NCBI GenBank assembly: GCA_036939355.1
Contig: JALLAP010000734.1
Span: forward strand, 1-12,578
Length of the DNA: 12,578 bases
Source: Thalassiosira profunda
Taxonomy: Eukaryota > Bacillariophyta > Thalassiosirophyceae > Thalassiosirales > Thalassiosiraceae
Direction: 5' to 3'
This document shows, in pieces, positions 1 through 7,434 of this stretch. The notes beneath the pieces were generated by a model. It ran no database searches. It was not told where the DNA came from and saw nothing but the letters and a program-made list of their open reading frames with translations. A program made the translations under genes and the position numbers. Each line of letters opens with the position of its first letter. Within the stretch, counting starts at the first letter, position 1.

Positions 1-2007
1 AGGGATCGACCAACAATTTGTGGCCGTGGAGCTACGACACGTGCGATCGGAAGAAACAGCAGGCCCAGAGCATCAGCGCGTGCAACGAGGCGAATCACTT
101 CGGGCTGAATAAGTTCCAGGGCCGGGGGGCGACGGAGATCGATTTGCTGGAGTTGATGGGGGGAGATTCGGGCGGGCCGTTGCCCGCGACGTATCCCCCC
201 GTCAGTTTGCCGTACGTGGACATGACGCTGCAGGTGAGTTGTGGGCGCGGTTTGTTGGGTTGATGCGAGAGTGTGGAACGCGCTTGCTCTTTGTGACCAT
301 GATATGATCACTCTTTTGCATTCTCACACTGTACATTCCAACAGGTGGCGCCGGGCATCCCCGACAATCGTCCCCAATCGGGATCGCAGCCCGTTCGCAC
401 CATCGATCGCACCCACTCCGGCTACGCCACCTCCGTCGCTCAGAAATGGTACGACAATCTCACGGTGGCCGGAAACACCAGCCTCAACCCCTTCTTCTAT
501 GGGACCTACCTCGGCGAGACGAAGCTGGGGGAGCCCGTAACGCGCAACAAACACCAGGCCTTCCAGGCCGATGCCGTGGGAGCCATGAAGCAGCTAGTGC
601 CGGAGCACTTTNACGCGCAACAAACACCAGGCCTTCCAGGCCGATGCCGTGGGAGCCATGAAGCAGCTAGTGCCGGAGCACTTTCGGACGCCGCACACGT
701 TCCGTTTGGAGTGGCAGCCAGGACGCGGAGGCCGGCTGGACTGGTTTACCAAATCGTACAAGAAGGTCGACGAGAACGGCACAGTCTACCACACGGAGGG
801 CGATGGGAAGGGCCAGGACTGGGAACACTCGCTGAGCATCCCCGACTTCGCGCTTGATGATGCCATGGGGTCGAAGATCCCGGAGGAGCCCAGCTACGTC
901 ATCTTCAACACGGCCATTTCCAGTACGTGGGCCTTCCCATACGATGTGCCCGATTGGTGTCCGAAGTGCTACGACTGCAACGACCCGAAGTGCACCTGCT
1001 CGTTCAACCCGGGGTTCTGCAACATGATGAAGACGGGGAAGGTGGCGATGAAAATCGACGCGGTGCGCGTGTACCAGTCGAAAGACAACGACGCGCACGA
1101 CGGCGGGCCGCACACAGTGGGCTGCGATCCGTTGGACTTTCCCACGCGGGAGTATATCAAGGGGTACGAGTACCTTTACATGCGGAACCCGCCGTTCAGC
1201 TACGACGACAAGCATCCGCTGAGGAATATAAAGAATGGCGGAGGGACGTGCGAGGTCGACGAGGACTGTGGTGGAGGCGGCGCTGAGGATGTGGAGGTGG
1301 ACGAGGAGTGGACATTGCCCTCCGCTGACGAAGAAGATGTTTTGGACTTGGACGACGACAAGAAGGGAGGTGGCACAATACGGGAGAACCAGGGTCCCAT
1401 GGCGCACTTGAAGGGAAAAAAGGCACAGCAGGGCACCCAAGCGAACCAGAGGAGAAGACTTGCGGAGGAAGGTGCAACAGAAGATGCGAAGGAGGATGCA
1501 GCAACAGATGCAAAAGAGGACGCAACGACAGATGCGAAGGAAGATGAGGCAGATGCAACAAAAGATGGAAAGGATGACAAAGCATCAGATAAGGGCGAGG
1601 ATCCGACAGCGGGCCTCGAAAAGCCTCCCATCTCGGAGGAATCGCTGGAGGACAAAGAGGTTAACACCAAAGTGCTGTCGAATCACAGCAGAAAGCCCAA
1701 GGGGCGGTGCGTCAAGGCCACGCCGGGCCTGTTTGGAATGCCCACGTCCACGGGGAAGCAATGCCAATGCAACAAGGGGTACACGGGGCCGCACTGCTTA
1801 TCGATTGACAAATTCGACGACGAGCCGGGAGCGTACGAGCAGAAAAAGCTGACGACGCTGTTCACAGACCGGGCCACGCTGTACTTGACAAATTTCCACC
1901 TGTTCATTGGGGGCGTTATGGTGGGCGCATTTGTGGTGGCGCTGGTGGGGGCCAGCTTCTTAAAAGGCCGAAGTGACGGGGCAATGGAAATGACATCACG
2001 GATGTGA
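1..2007 (+). CDS. SKN1/KRE6-type GH16 glucan transglycosylase, 5' partial, membrane-anchored
   Basis: The 5' end lies outside the window; the frame is open from base 3. Exon 1 carries the GH16/SKN1 signature GRGATEIDLLE at about 120-152, whose two Glu residues match the catalytic pair of KRE6-family proteins. After an intron at 234-344 the frame continues from 345. It then breaks at the N at 612, and deleting one 72-bp duplicate plus the N restores one frame through to the TGA at 2005-2007. The later part holds a Cys cluster (C-x2-C-x2-C, then CTC, at about 957-1020), an acidic Lys/Glu/Asp/Ala linker with 24-27 bp repeats, a half EGF-like module (Cys codons at 1708, 1762, 1768 and 1794), a 21-residue TM helix at 1900-1962 and a short tail. 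In diatoms, proteins of this family are the candidate 1,6-beta-transglycosylases of chrysolaminarin synthesis in the vacuole; that role is inferred here. It converges with the gene at 2125-2947, 117 bp away. Confidence 0.85.
234..344 (+). other. Intron in the GH16 gene (111 bp, phase 0)
   Basis: The donor is CAG|GTGAGT and the acceptor ends TTCCAACAG after a pyrimidine-containing stretch. Removal joins ...VDMTLQ to VAPGIPDNRP without changing frame, and TLQVAPGI is the kind of run expected at this point of a SKN1 domain. The unspliced frame stops at 261-263. Confidence 0.88.
540..684. repeat. Perfect 72-bp direct duplication around a single N: assembly join
   Basis: Bases 540-611 and 613-684 are identical over 72 bases and are separated only by the N at 612. 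The offset is 73 bp, which breaks the reading frame. Collapsing the two copies gives one continuous frame (...KQLVPEHF followed by RTPHTF). This is what two contig ends with an unmerged overlap look like; a biological tandem duplication would not need an N. Confidence 0.93.
1474..1548 (+). repeat. In-gene tandem repeat coding for ATDAKEDA-like units
   Basis: Three units of 27, 24 and 24 bp (1474-1500, 1501-1524, 1525-1548) encode ATEDAKEDA, ATDAKEDA and TTDAKEDE. A degenerate continuation (ADATKDGKDDKASDKG) follows to about 1600. The repeat lies in the charged linker between the catalytic domain and the EGF-like/TM end of the GH16 protein, so unit number can probably vary without harming the enzyme. 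Confidence 0.8.
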
Positions 2008-2124
2008 GCGACATCGTATTAGAGCAGCTAAGGGGGGAGTGATTCAGTGAATCGCTAAGCTAAGAACGAATCATTAGGGAATGTACGACCCAGAATCCGC
2101 GCTTGCTTTCGCCTTTCACGATGG
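2008..2124. other. Convergent 3' intergenic gap
   Basis: This 117-bp gap lies between the stop codons of the GH16 gene (+) and MYND gene A (-). It holds a short near-perfect palindrome at 2041-2053 (six-base arms GATTCA/TGAATC around one G). Nothing else is recognisable; polyadenylation sites of both genes must lie here or inside the opposite gene's 3' end. Confidence 0.5.
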
Positions 2125-2947
2125 TCAAGGAGACGGCCCTCCCTGGCTACCTGCCTTCTCCAGCAGCAAATCCCTACCTCTCTTCATTGCCCTGCACCGT
2201 TCTTTGTGATCGGTCCAATTCTTTGCCTGGCAAGCCCTTGAGCAGAATTGTGCATCGAGGCATCCACAACAGACCAACAAGGCGCTCCGCTCTTTCCTCT
2301 CCCCACATTCCCGGCATACTGCGGTCTTCGGAAGTGATTTCCATCCCGGAAATTGTTTGATCACACAATCGCATGGGATTCTCTTCGAGTAAAAGCGAAC
2401 AAGAGAGCGCGTACAGCCTTCGACGATATCGAAACACCTCAAGTGATATAGATCTGCGGCAGGCGGGAAGGTTACCGTGCGTCTATCGAGAATCTCCCTC
2501 GGCTTGTATTTCTCAAGCAGCATAACAGCCATTGCGAAGCCCCCTGCTGCTGCAACTCCTGTGGCTTCAACATTCAGTAAAAAGGTAACTCCACTTGTAC
2601 CTAGCCAAGAATTTCTTAACCGAGTCCAGGTTGGCATCGTCTTCCAACGCGTCTGGGAATTTTTTGATTGTCGAACTCAGCGCAGGATACATCGATGCTG
2701 CGCTATGCATGGGCGTCACCTGGGCGCCTAATGACGCGACAAATTCCTCCACGAAGAGAACAGCAGGGTGCTCAACACCTAGCGTGGGGCAACCGTGCGC
2801 GCACTCATGAGGACTGCCGTCGTCCAGAGATGGCAGCGTCTCAGGCTGTGCGAGCCTCTCCTCCTCAGGCTGCGCTCGTAGCCTCCCCTGCTCCGCCCGC
2901 TTCTTGGCATTTCGCGCTCGACCCTTCGCCCGTTTTCTGGACGGCAT
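2125..2947 (-). CDS. MYND zinc-finger protein A, one-base frameshift (pseudogene or sequence error)
   Basis: The start ATG at 2947 gives MPSRKRAKGRARNAKKRAEQ, nearly the same basic N-terminus as paralogue B. A CxHG motif follows (ECAHGC). The first frame ends at a stop at 2567-2569, but the family sequence continues in the next frame: MAVMLLEKYKP, SLVRFYSKRIPCDC, then a MYND finger (CRECGERKERSALLVC, CGC, QFCSRAC, W-x2-H-x3-C). Removing one base from the A5 run at 2579-2583 (T5 on the coding strand) merges the frames. It also gives a stretch exactly the length of the B counterpart: 35 residues from KKF/KNF to the LLE/LIE motif. The product would be about 273 aa. MYND fingers normally bind proline-rich peptides in partner proteins; no target can be named. 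Its promoter is shared with the divergent gene at 3120. Confidence 0.8.
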
Positions 2948-3119
2948 CTCGGATAAGATATCTTTGGGCGGCGGCGGTCGTCGGGAGCAGGGGACGGGCG
3001 AGACCTGTTGCGTTGTAGGGGCAAGCAAAGATTTCTGATTTTACCTTCGTAGATCGAAGATAGATACCTTGAAATACGTAGTACTCATTCCCTCATCCTC
3101 CCAAACTGTTGCATCTTCC
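2948..3119. promoter_or_regulatory. Divergent promoter region between MYND A and the Cys-rich TM gene
   Basis: This 172-bp gap separates two start codons that face away from each other, so it must hold both 5' UTRs and core promoters. I see no clear TATA box, tandem repeat or palindrome in it. The call rests on gene layout only. Confidence 0.45.
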
Positions 3120-3827
3120 ATGAGCTCGCCCGACACAGATGATGCCGGCGGCGACGTCGAGTCGCCGCCCGTCCCTGACGATGCACCGGAGCCGGTGGAT
3201 GGCGGTGGTGCGGCAGATGGCAGCGAGGAGGACGGGAAGCGATGGGCCGACGAAGACGAAGGTGCAGGTGCAGGCGCAGATGAAACGCCAGCAGGGGACG
3301 CAGATGCTGCGTCCGCCGAGCAAGCCCCCGACGATGCCTCCGGGGACGCGGAGGCACCCCCGCCCCTCTCCGTCAAGGAGCGGGCCCGGGCCATCGAAGA
3401 GGGTCCGTCGGCGCCCGCGGAGCCCCCGCCCCCAGACAAAGAGGAGGAGGAAGAAGAGGAAACTGCCGGCCGTAGCAAATGGTTCTGGCTCGCCGTCGTG
3501 ATCGCCATCATCCTCCTCATCGTCGTCATCGTCGCCTTCGTCGTCGGCTTCTCGGGGAAGGAGAACACGACCATCAACGAGGACGCGAACGGCGGGGTAG
3601 GGGAGCCCGACGAGGAGGGGTGCGTGAATTGCCCGCGGTGCGAGGAGGGCATGTACGGGAGCGAATTCCAGGGATGCGTGTACTACCGGGAGTGTGGAAA
3701 GTGCAAGACATCTTGTTCGGCGTGCTTCGTGAGTTTCTTCGCTCTTATATGATGTGCCAATCGTTGCCGGCCGTCTGTATCTGATGCCATTCTTTCTTAC
3801 ATGTAGTTGACGACGGAGGGGAATTGA
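3120..3827 (+). CDS. Small acidic single-pass membrane protein with Cys-rich tail
   Basis: I do not recognise the family. The first ATG in frame is at 3120. Residues 1-119 are acidic and rich in Ala, Pro, Gly, Asp and Glu, ending in a run of Glu (about 108-114). One strong TM helix spans about 121-144 (WFWLAVVIAIILLIVVIVAF). Basic residues R118/K120 just before it suggest an N-inside, C-outside topology. The tail after the TM has eight Cys (168, 171, 174, 186, 192, 195, 199, 202) in a C-x2-C-x2-C ... C-x2-C-x3-C-x2-C pattern, which could form disulphides or bind metal. Splicing the 3729-3806 intron ends the protein LTTEGN at 3827 (209 aa). If the intron is retained, it ends VSFFALI at 3752. 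The gene sits between MYND genes A and B, which are both on the other strand. Confidence 0.65.
3729..3806 (+). other. Intron near the 3' end of the Cys-rich TM gene (78 bp, phase 0)
   Basis: The donor is TTC|GTGAGT and the acceptor TTCTTTCTTACATGTAG follows a good pyrimidine tract. Length and phase fit the other introns in the window. The spliced exon adds only six codons before TGA at 3825-3827, so it is also possible that the true 3' exon differs. Confidence 0.65.
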
Positions 3828-3904
3828 GGCAATATTGTGATGGAGACCGGGGTGAGGGGCGTATGCGGGAGATGCGAGTCTATCTTAGGAGTCAGGTTGC
3901 ACAA

Positions 3905-4798
3905 TCAGCTTCCGCACTGGTCTTTCCATCGATAGCGAAGTGCGGACAGCGTGTAATCTTCCACTTTCAGCCCGTCTCTGATTTTCTTGCACACCGATTT
4001 GTGAATGTGCCAATTCATCATCCTGCACGCCTCCGAGCAGTACTGCGCGCAAAAACAGCCCTGGCAGACCAAGCGAGTGTTTCGGTGATCCCTCCGACGG
4101 CAATTTGAGCATTTGGATGTCCGTGGTGACGAGAGTGTTTCTGGGCAGTGCTGTTCTAGGCAGGCGCACGGCGAGCGTTTAGCAAAGAAGCGCACAAGAG
4201 ATGACATACAACCCTCAATGATGTCAGTGTTTCTCATGTGGCTCATGTCTGCCTGGGGCAGGAACACATTGACATCCTCGATATTGGCCGCCTGGCTTCG
4301 AGGATAGTGTTCAATGAGCAGGACTGCCATGGCTAAGCAGAGAGCAAAAGGGCTTCTCGCGGAGTCTGAGATGTCCGCCATGAAGAGGTGGGCTCCAATG
4401 GAAACGAAGTTTTTCCTGGCCAGCTCCCGAAGATAATCCTGTTGCAAAATGGCAGGGTACTCGCTGCATGCCGCTGCAAAAATTCCGTGCATATCGGACG
4501 CACTGATAAAGCGCGCGCCACTGCTATCACTTTCGAGCCACAATTCTTGAAAACGAGATGTGAAGCCGGCAACAAGATGCCCATCTGGGAGCTTGGGCTT
4601 GCCGTGGATGCAGTTTAGATCTAGGGCTGATTGAAACTTGGCAACTGCGATCTGCGCTTTGACTTTGTCCAGTTGTCGTTGGTGTTCTTGGTATTGACGG
4701 GCAGCATCGAGTGTTGTCTGGACAGTATCGTTTTTTGACTGGAGACTAGCAGCCTTTTGTCTTCTAGCCCGGCCGCTCGCCCTCTTCCTCGATGGCAT
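3905..4798 (-). CDS. MYND zinc-finger protein B, intact (297 aa)
   Basis: This is the only one of the four paralogues whose frame is whole from a canonical ATG. The start at 4798 gives the basic MPSRKRASGRARRQK segment, a likely nuclear-localisation signal. A Gln/Lys-rich, probably coiled-coil stretch follows (about 20-58), then CIHG (63-66), a helical middle, the motif DMSHMRN (184-190), SLVRFFAKRSPCACL (200-214) and the MYND finger. The eight zinc ligands are visible as C230, C233, C245, C248, C254, C258, H266 and C270. A 27-residue tail follows. An in-frame non-ATG extension to 4858 is open, but the paralogue alignment favours 4798. It is divergent from paralogue C and convergent with the TM gene, 77 bp away. 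The likely role is a nuclear or cytosolic protein-interaction adaptor; the substrate or partner is unknown. Confidence 0.85.
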   Translation of the reverse strand: MPSRKRASGRARRQKAASLQSKNDTVQTTLDAARQYQEHQRQLDKVKAQIAVAKFQSALDLNCIHGKPKLPDGHLVAGFTSRFQELWLESDSSGARFISASDMHGIFAAACSEYPAILQQDYLRELARKNFVSIGAHLFMADISDSARSPFALCLAMAVLLIEHYPRSQAANIEDVNVFLPQADMSHMRNTDIIEGCMSSLVRFFAKRSPCACLEQHCPETLSSPRTSKCSNCRRRDHRNTRLVCQGCFCAQYCSEACRMMNWHIHKSVCKKIRDGLKVEDYTLSALRYRWKDQCGS

Positions 4799-4983
4799 CT
4801 TTGTGAAGTGTAACGTTACAGTGCGCGTGGGGAAGTGCAGGTGGAGAAGAAATATCAAATCGAATTCAAATCGAATTAAATTTCAAATCGAATTAAATTT
4901 CAAATCGACTCAAAGCAAGCCACGAAACCTCGCTCCACGTCATCTCTTGGCTCCACCTTGTTTGTTGTTGGCGACTCTTTGGG
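4799..4983. promoter_or_regulatory. Divergent MYND B / MYND C promoter region
   Basis: These 185 bp separate the start codons of two paralogous MYND genes pointing away from each other. They contain a perfect 12-bp palindrome with an ACGT core (TGTAACGTTACA, 4809-4820), 10 bases from the B start codon, and an AT-rich tandem repeat at 4855-4910. Control of both genes from shared elements is plausible but inferred. Confidence 0.55.
4855..4910. repeat. 17-bp AT-rich tandem repeat
   Basis: The unit TCAAATCGAATTAAATT occurs exactly at 4866-4882 and 4883-4899. It is preceded by an 11-bp partial unit (4855-4865) and followed by a diverged partial unit from 4900. The array lies in the B/C shared upstream gap and is much more AT-rich than its surroundings. 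Confidence 0.88.
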
Positions 4984-5929
4984 ATGGGCAACAAGCGCGA
5001 CAAGGGGCGGGCGAGGAGGAGGGCAAAAGCTATCACCGCGGTGAAGAATCAGCAATCAGCATTGGTACAGGAAGTCGGTATTCTCTCCAATTACCCGCGA
5101 GCGTGTGTCTATAGAGCGATTGGAAGAGCTGAACCAACGGGCATCTCAGTTGGGCGAGTGGGCCAGTGCTCTTGGCACCAGCATCCCAGCCGAAGATATC
5201 GCGCGGCTTGAGCTTTCACTCGCGAAGATAAAGCTAGAGGAAGCGGAACAGGAGAAGACAACGCTGGCAACCCTGGAAGAGAGTTCTCCGCGTTGCTTCC
5301 ATGGCTTCCAAATGAATGAATCTCCAGATACTGGTGTCGCTCTCCAGTGCATGACGCATTTTTCTGGATTGTGCAGTAAAACAGCTGAAGGGCATTCAGA
5401 CAGCGTGTGCAAGGCGTTGGCGGGTACACTTGCAAAATATCCACAGTGTTGGGACGATGATAATCTTCGCGAAATGGTCAGGAATGGCTTTGTTGGCCAA
5501 GGGACGACGGATCTTCTCCGGTATGACTACGGAGAGAGGACATGGGCGTTTACGTGTTGTGTGGCAGTCCTCCTTCTCGAGAAGTATCGTCCAAATCTGA
5601 GGGTTGAAGACGTTGGCACGGTTGACATCTTTCTGCCAGCGGCAGACATGAGCCACTTGCGAAATCGAGATGCGGTAGCAGGATGCTATCGGTCGCTCGT
5701 CCGGTTCTATTCGCGCAGGGCGCCATGTAATTGCCTCAATGAGCTCCGCAAAAAGACCAAAGCTCTGCCCAAGCTCTCGCGGTGTTTTTCCTGCAAAGAA
5801 AGAAGACCCCGCGAGTCTCTGATGGTTTGCCAAGGTTGCTCTAGCATGCAGTATTGCTCCGCTCTTTGTCAAGCGGCTGACTGGCCTCGCCACAAGGCAT
5901 TTTGCAAGACCTTCCGGAGAAGAAAGTGA
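4984..5929 (+). CDS. MYND zinc-finger protein C, with candidate mini-intron or frameshift
   Basis: ATG at 4984 gives MGNKRDKGRARRRAKAITAV, matching the basic N-terminus of paralogues A and B. That frame stops at 5209-5211 and the family sequence continues one frame on. Splicing 5078-5114 (GTATTC...CTATAG, 37 bp) joins LVQEV-E-RLEELNQRASQL, a smooth heptad-like helix, and yields 302 aa, close to B. Downstream motifs in order are CFHG, YPQCWDDDNLRE, CCVAVLLLEKYRP, FLPAADMSHLRN, SLVRFYSRRAPCNCL and a complete MYND finger (CFSC, CQGC, YCSALC, W-x2-H-x3-C). Paralogue D in this window is the closest relative, with long shared stretches at DNA level. It ends in basic FRRRK. The stop is 65 bp from the convergent stop of the next gene. 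A gene starting at GTG 5105 is unlikely. Confidence 0.8.
5078..5114 (+). other. Candidate 37-bp intron in MYND C
   Basis: The segment begins GTATTC and ends CTATAG. Its length (37, one more than a multiple of three) exactly repairs the frame, and the junction codon becomes GAG. It is far shorter than the other introns here (78-111 bp) and lacks an obvious branch site, so a simple indel is a real alternative. Confidence 0.4.
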
Positions 5930-5994
5930 CGGTATTGTGTGTCCTCGTCAGCTTGCCTCGGGCCTCGGCCCGGCGGTAAATTAATGTTTCTGTT
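5930..5994. other. Convergent 3' gap with short GC hairpin
   Basis: This 65-bp gap lies between two facing stop codons. It contains a GC-rich perfect inverted repeat at 5959-5972 (arms CGGGCC/GGCCCG, two-base loop) followed by an AT-rich stretch. It could be a 3'-end structure; no function can be shown. Confidence 0.4.
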
Positions 5995-6846
5995 TCACGC
6001 CTCTTCTTTCATCCATGATATTGAATGCCCCGCGCATCCTATGCAATGATGCAACAGCGCCCGGAGCTCCGCCTCGACGGCTTTCTCTGCAAAGACTGTC
6101 AGCTCTTCGCAATTGGCACCGCTTTCTTCCGTGACTTGGGCACAAAGCCGATGCAACGCCCTCGGATCCCACAACGTCTCCGTCTCCAGCTCCAAATTCT
6201 CACTGCACCAATCCCTCCCTGCTGAATGATCCTCGACCAACTCTCGAATGGCCCGCTGCACCTCCGCAATTGGTTCCTTCCACATTTTTTGCAATTCCTC
6301 CTGGCTCACGATCGGACGTCGCCACGCGTTTCCCCAATAGTCGGCGTTGCTCCATCCTACCATCCCAAGTTCTCCCGTGTTCCAGCCTTCTTTGCGGTGC
6401 ACTAGCGAGTGGACGTATGTGGCGGTCGACACGACGCCCGGATCGGAGGTGTGGTAGCGCACCGGCCCGTAGGAGGTGTGGATCTCGTCCGGCCAGCTGT
6501 AGGGCGTCACCAAGCTGTGACATTCGTCGGTGTATCCGTGGCCGAGTAGAAGTATCGACAGGGAGAGAATCGTGTAATCATATCGAAGTTGCGAGGAGCT
6601 ATCGCTGACAGTATTGGTATTGTCGCCGAATAGAGAAGCAATTGTGCCGGGAACGTCGTTCATCCACTGAGTCTGCGGTCCGTCGCCGGGGGAAACCTTC
6701 GTCCGGAGCAACGTCATCTCATCCGGCCTAAGGTAGTGCAGCGGCGGCATCGCCCTTTTGAGATCGCGGAGCGGCCACCGGATAGACGGCGCCGCGGAGA
6801 TGATAAGGTGCGGAAGAGGCGGAGCCGCGGCCATGGCGAGCGTCAT
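5995..6846 (-). CDS. Unidentified 283-aa protein with HSLVHRxEG and SNADYW motifs
   Basis: The frame is uninterrupted from ATG at 6846. No family can be named with confidence. Visible features are an Ala/Pro-rich N-terminus (1-20) that could be an organelle-targeting segment, a hydrophobic helix YTILSLSILLLGHG (91-104), an ECHSLV element at 108-113, Y144-VHSLVHRKEG-154 and G164-WSNADYW-171. The pairing of H-x3-H-R-x-E with SNA-x-YW a short distance later recalls uncharacterised proteins in bacteria and fungi that carry HAIMHRREP...NAxYW. This is from memory and untested. His146, His150 and Glu153 could form a metal or catalytic site. The C-terminal third is helical and charged. There is no signal peptide of classical form. 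It is divergent from MYND D across the inverted-repeat element. Confidence 0.7.
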   Translation of the reverse strand: MTLAMAAAPPLPHLIISAAPSIRWPLRDLKRAMPPLHYLRPDEMTLLRTKVSPGDGPQTQWMNDVPGTIASLFGDNTNTVSDSSSQLRYDYTILSLSILLLGHGYTDECHSLVTPYSWPDEIHTSYGPVRYHTSDPGVVSTATYVHSLVHRKEGWNTGELGMVGWSNADYWGNAWRRPIVSQEELQKMWKEPIAEVQRAIRELVEDHSAGRDWCSENLELETETLWDPRALHRLCAQVTEESGANCEELTVFAEKAVEAELRALLHHCIGCAGHSISWMKEEA

Positions 6847-7388
6847 GATGGGTTGGTGAACTGGGCGCGCGCTTCTGGGGTCGGAGGTCTGTGCCTCTAG
6901 CTAGCTGGCGCATGAACCCTGAGAATGCCTAGGTACGTAAATTTTTGTCCCCTCTTTTTCCGCAGGTCGCACACAAAAAATTACTAGAGCTAGTTACTAG
7001 TTCCCGCGCGACTGACCGCCAATTTTGGCCAATTTACTAGGTGAGCGCCTAACAAACGGAATTGAGTCTATCTCGGCCAATATTTCTTTGTACGTCTGAA
7101 GATTAATTGCATTTGAACCGCCTCAGCACCCTCTTTCGACTGGTGCAATATTGTAGCGTGTGCTGAGGTTCCGGCCGACTTGGTTTTTGAGCTCTACTAG
7201 GCGGCCACCATGGTGGAGATCGGCAAAATTGGCTTTTGTGTGCGACCTGCGGAATTTGGGGGACAGGCCCTACGTAGGAATTCAGTATACTAAAGTAAAA
7301 CTCTCCATCACTTTTTTTGTCCACTCGTCGCTTGCCAGTGCGTCGCATTCCTCGCCGCGCCACCATCGTCCAGTCCCAGCTCCTAGCC
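6847..7388. other. 542-bp intergenic region holding an inverted-repeat element
   Basis: It lies between the divergent starts at 6846 (-) and 7389 (+). Most of it (about 6920-7283) is the inverted-repeat element listed separately. TTACTAG occurs three times inside the element (6981, 6994, 7034). The last 90-100 bp before 7389 resemble the region upstream of the FBPase gene. No conserved gene is seen here. Confidence 0.6.
6920..7283. mobile_element. MITE-like inverted-repeat element (non-coding)
   Basis: A perfect 20-bp inverted repeat pairs 6959-6978 with 7234-7253. It extends outward imperfectly with matching blocks in the same order: TGTCCCC at 6946-6952 with GGGGACA at 7259-7265, and TACGTA at 6934-6939 with TACGTA at 7271-7276. 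Inward, the left arm has GCCAATTTTG at about 7018 after a roughly 40-bp insertion, matching the complement of 7224-7233. The size, the absence of a transposase and long imperfect terminal repeats fit a degraded MITE. I could not define target-site duplications, so the borders are approximate. Confidence 0.55.
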
Positions 7389-7434
7389 ATGAAGGGGAGA
7401 CCGACTGGGCGCCGGCGGCTGGCCCTGCGATAAG
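7300..7434 (+). repeat. Diverged copy of the FBPase 5' region (partner 8611-8744)
   Basis: The stretch leading into ATG 7389 resembles that leading into the FBPase ATG at 8702. Both share TCCATCACTTTT, GCGTCGC..TTCCTCGCC and an exact 22-bp block spanning the start codon (7385-7406 versus 8698-8719). Similarity fades about 40 bp into the coding sequence. Both therefore encode MKGRPT at the start. The offset is 1313 bp in direct orientation. Confidence 0.75.

Noticed and set aside
540..684. Real tandem duplication of an exon part
   Set aside because: The two copies are identical, separated only by an N, and destroy the reading frame, so an assembly artefact explains it better.
667..1440. Minus-strand frame of 257 codons opposite the GH16 gene
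   Set aside because: The plus strand encodes a recognisable enzyme here; the minus frame is Val/Arg/Leu-rich without features.
2567..2600. Programmed frameshifting in MYND A
   Set aside because: The change needed is +1 (skip a base). The T5 run would favour -1 slippage, and no classical +1 shift signal is visible. A simple indel is more likely.
4855..4910. CRISPR-like or satellite array
   Set aside because: Units are directly adjacent without spacers, only about three copies exist, and the sequence is nuclear eukaryotic.
7210..7293. Short frame beginning with an ideal Kozak context (GCCACCATGG)
   Set aside because: It encodes only 27 residues inside the inverted-repeat element and matches nothing. 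At best it is an upstream ORF of MYND D.
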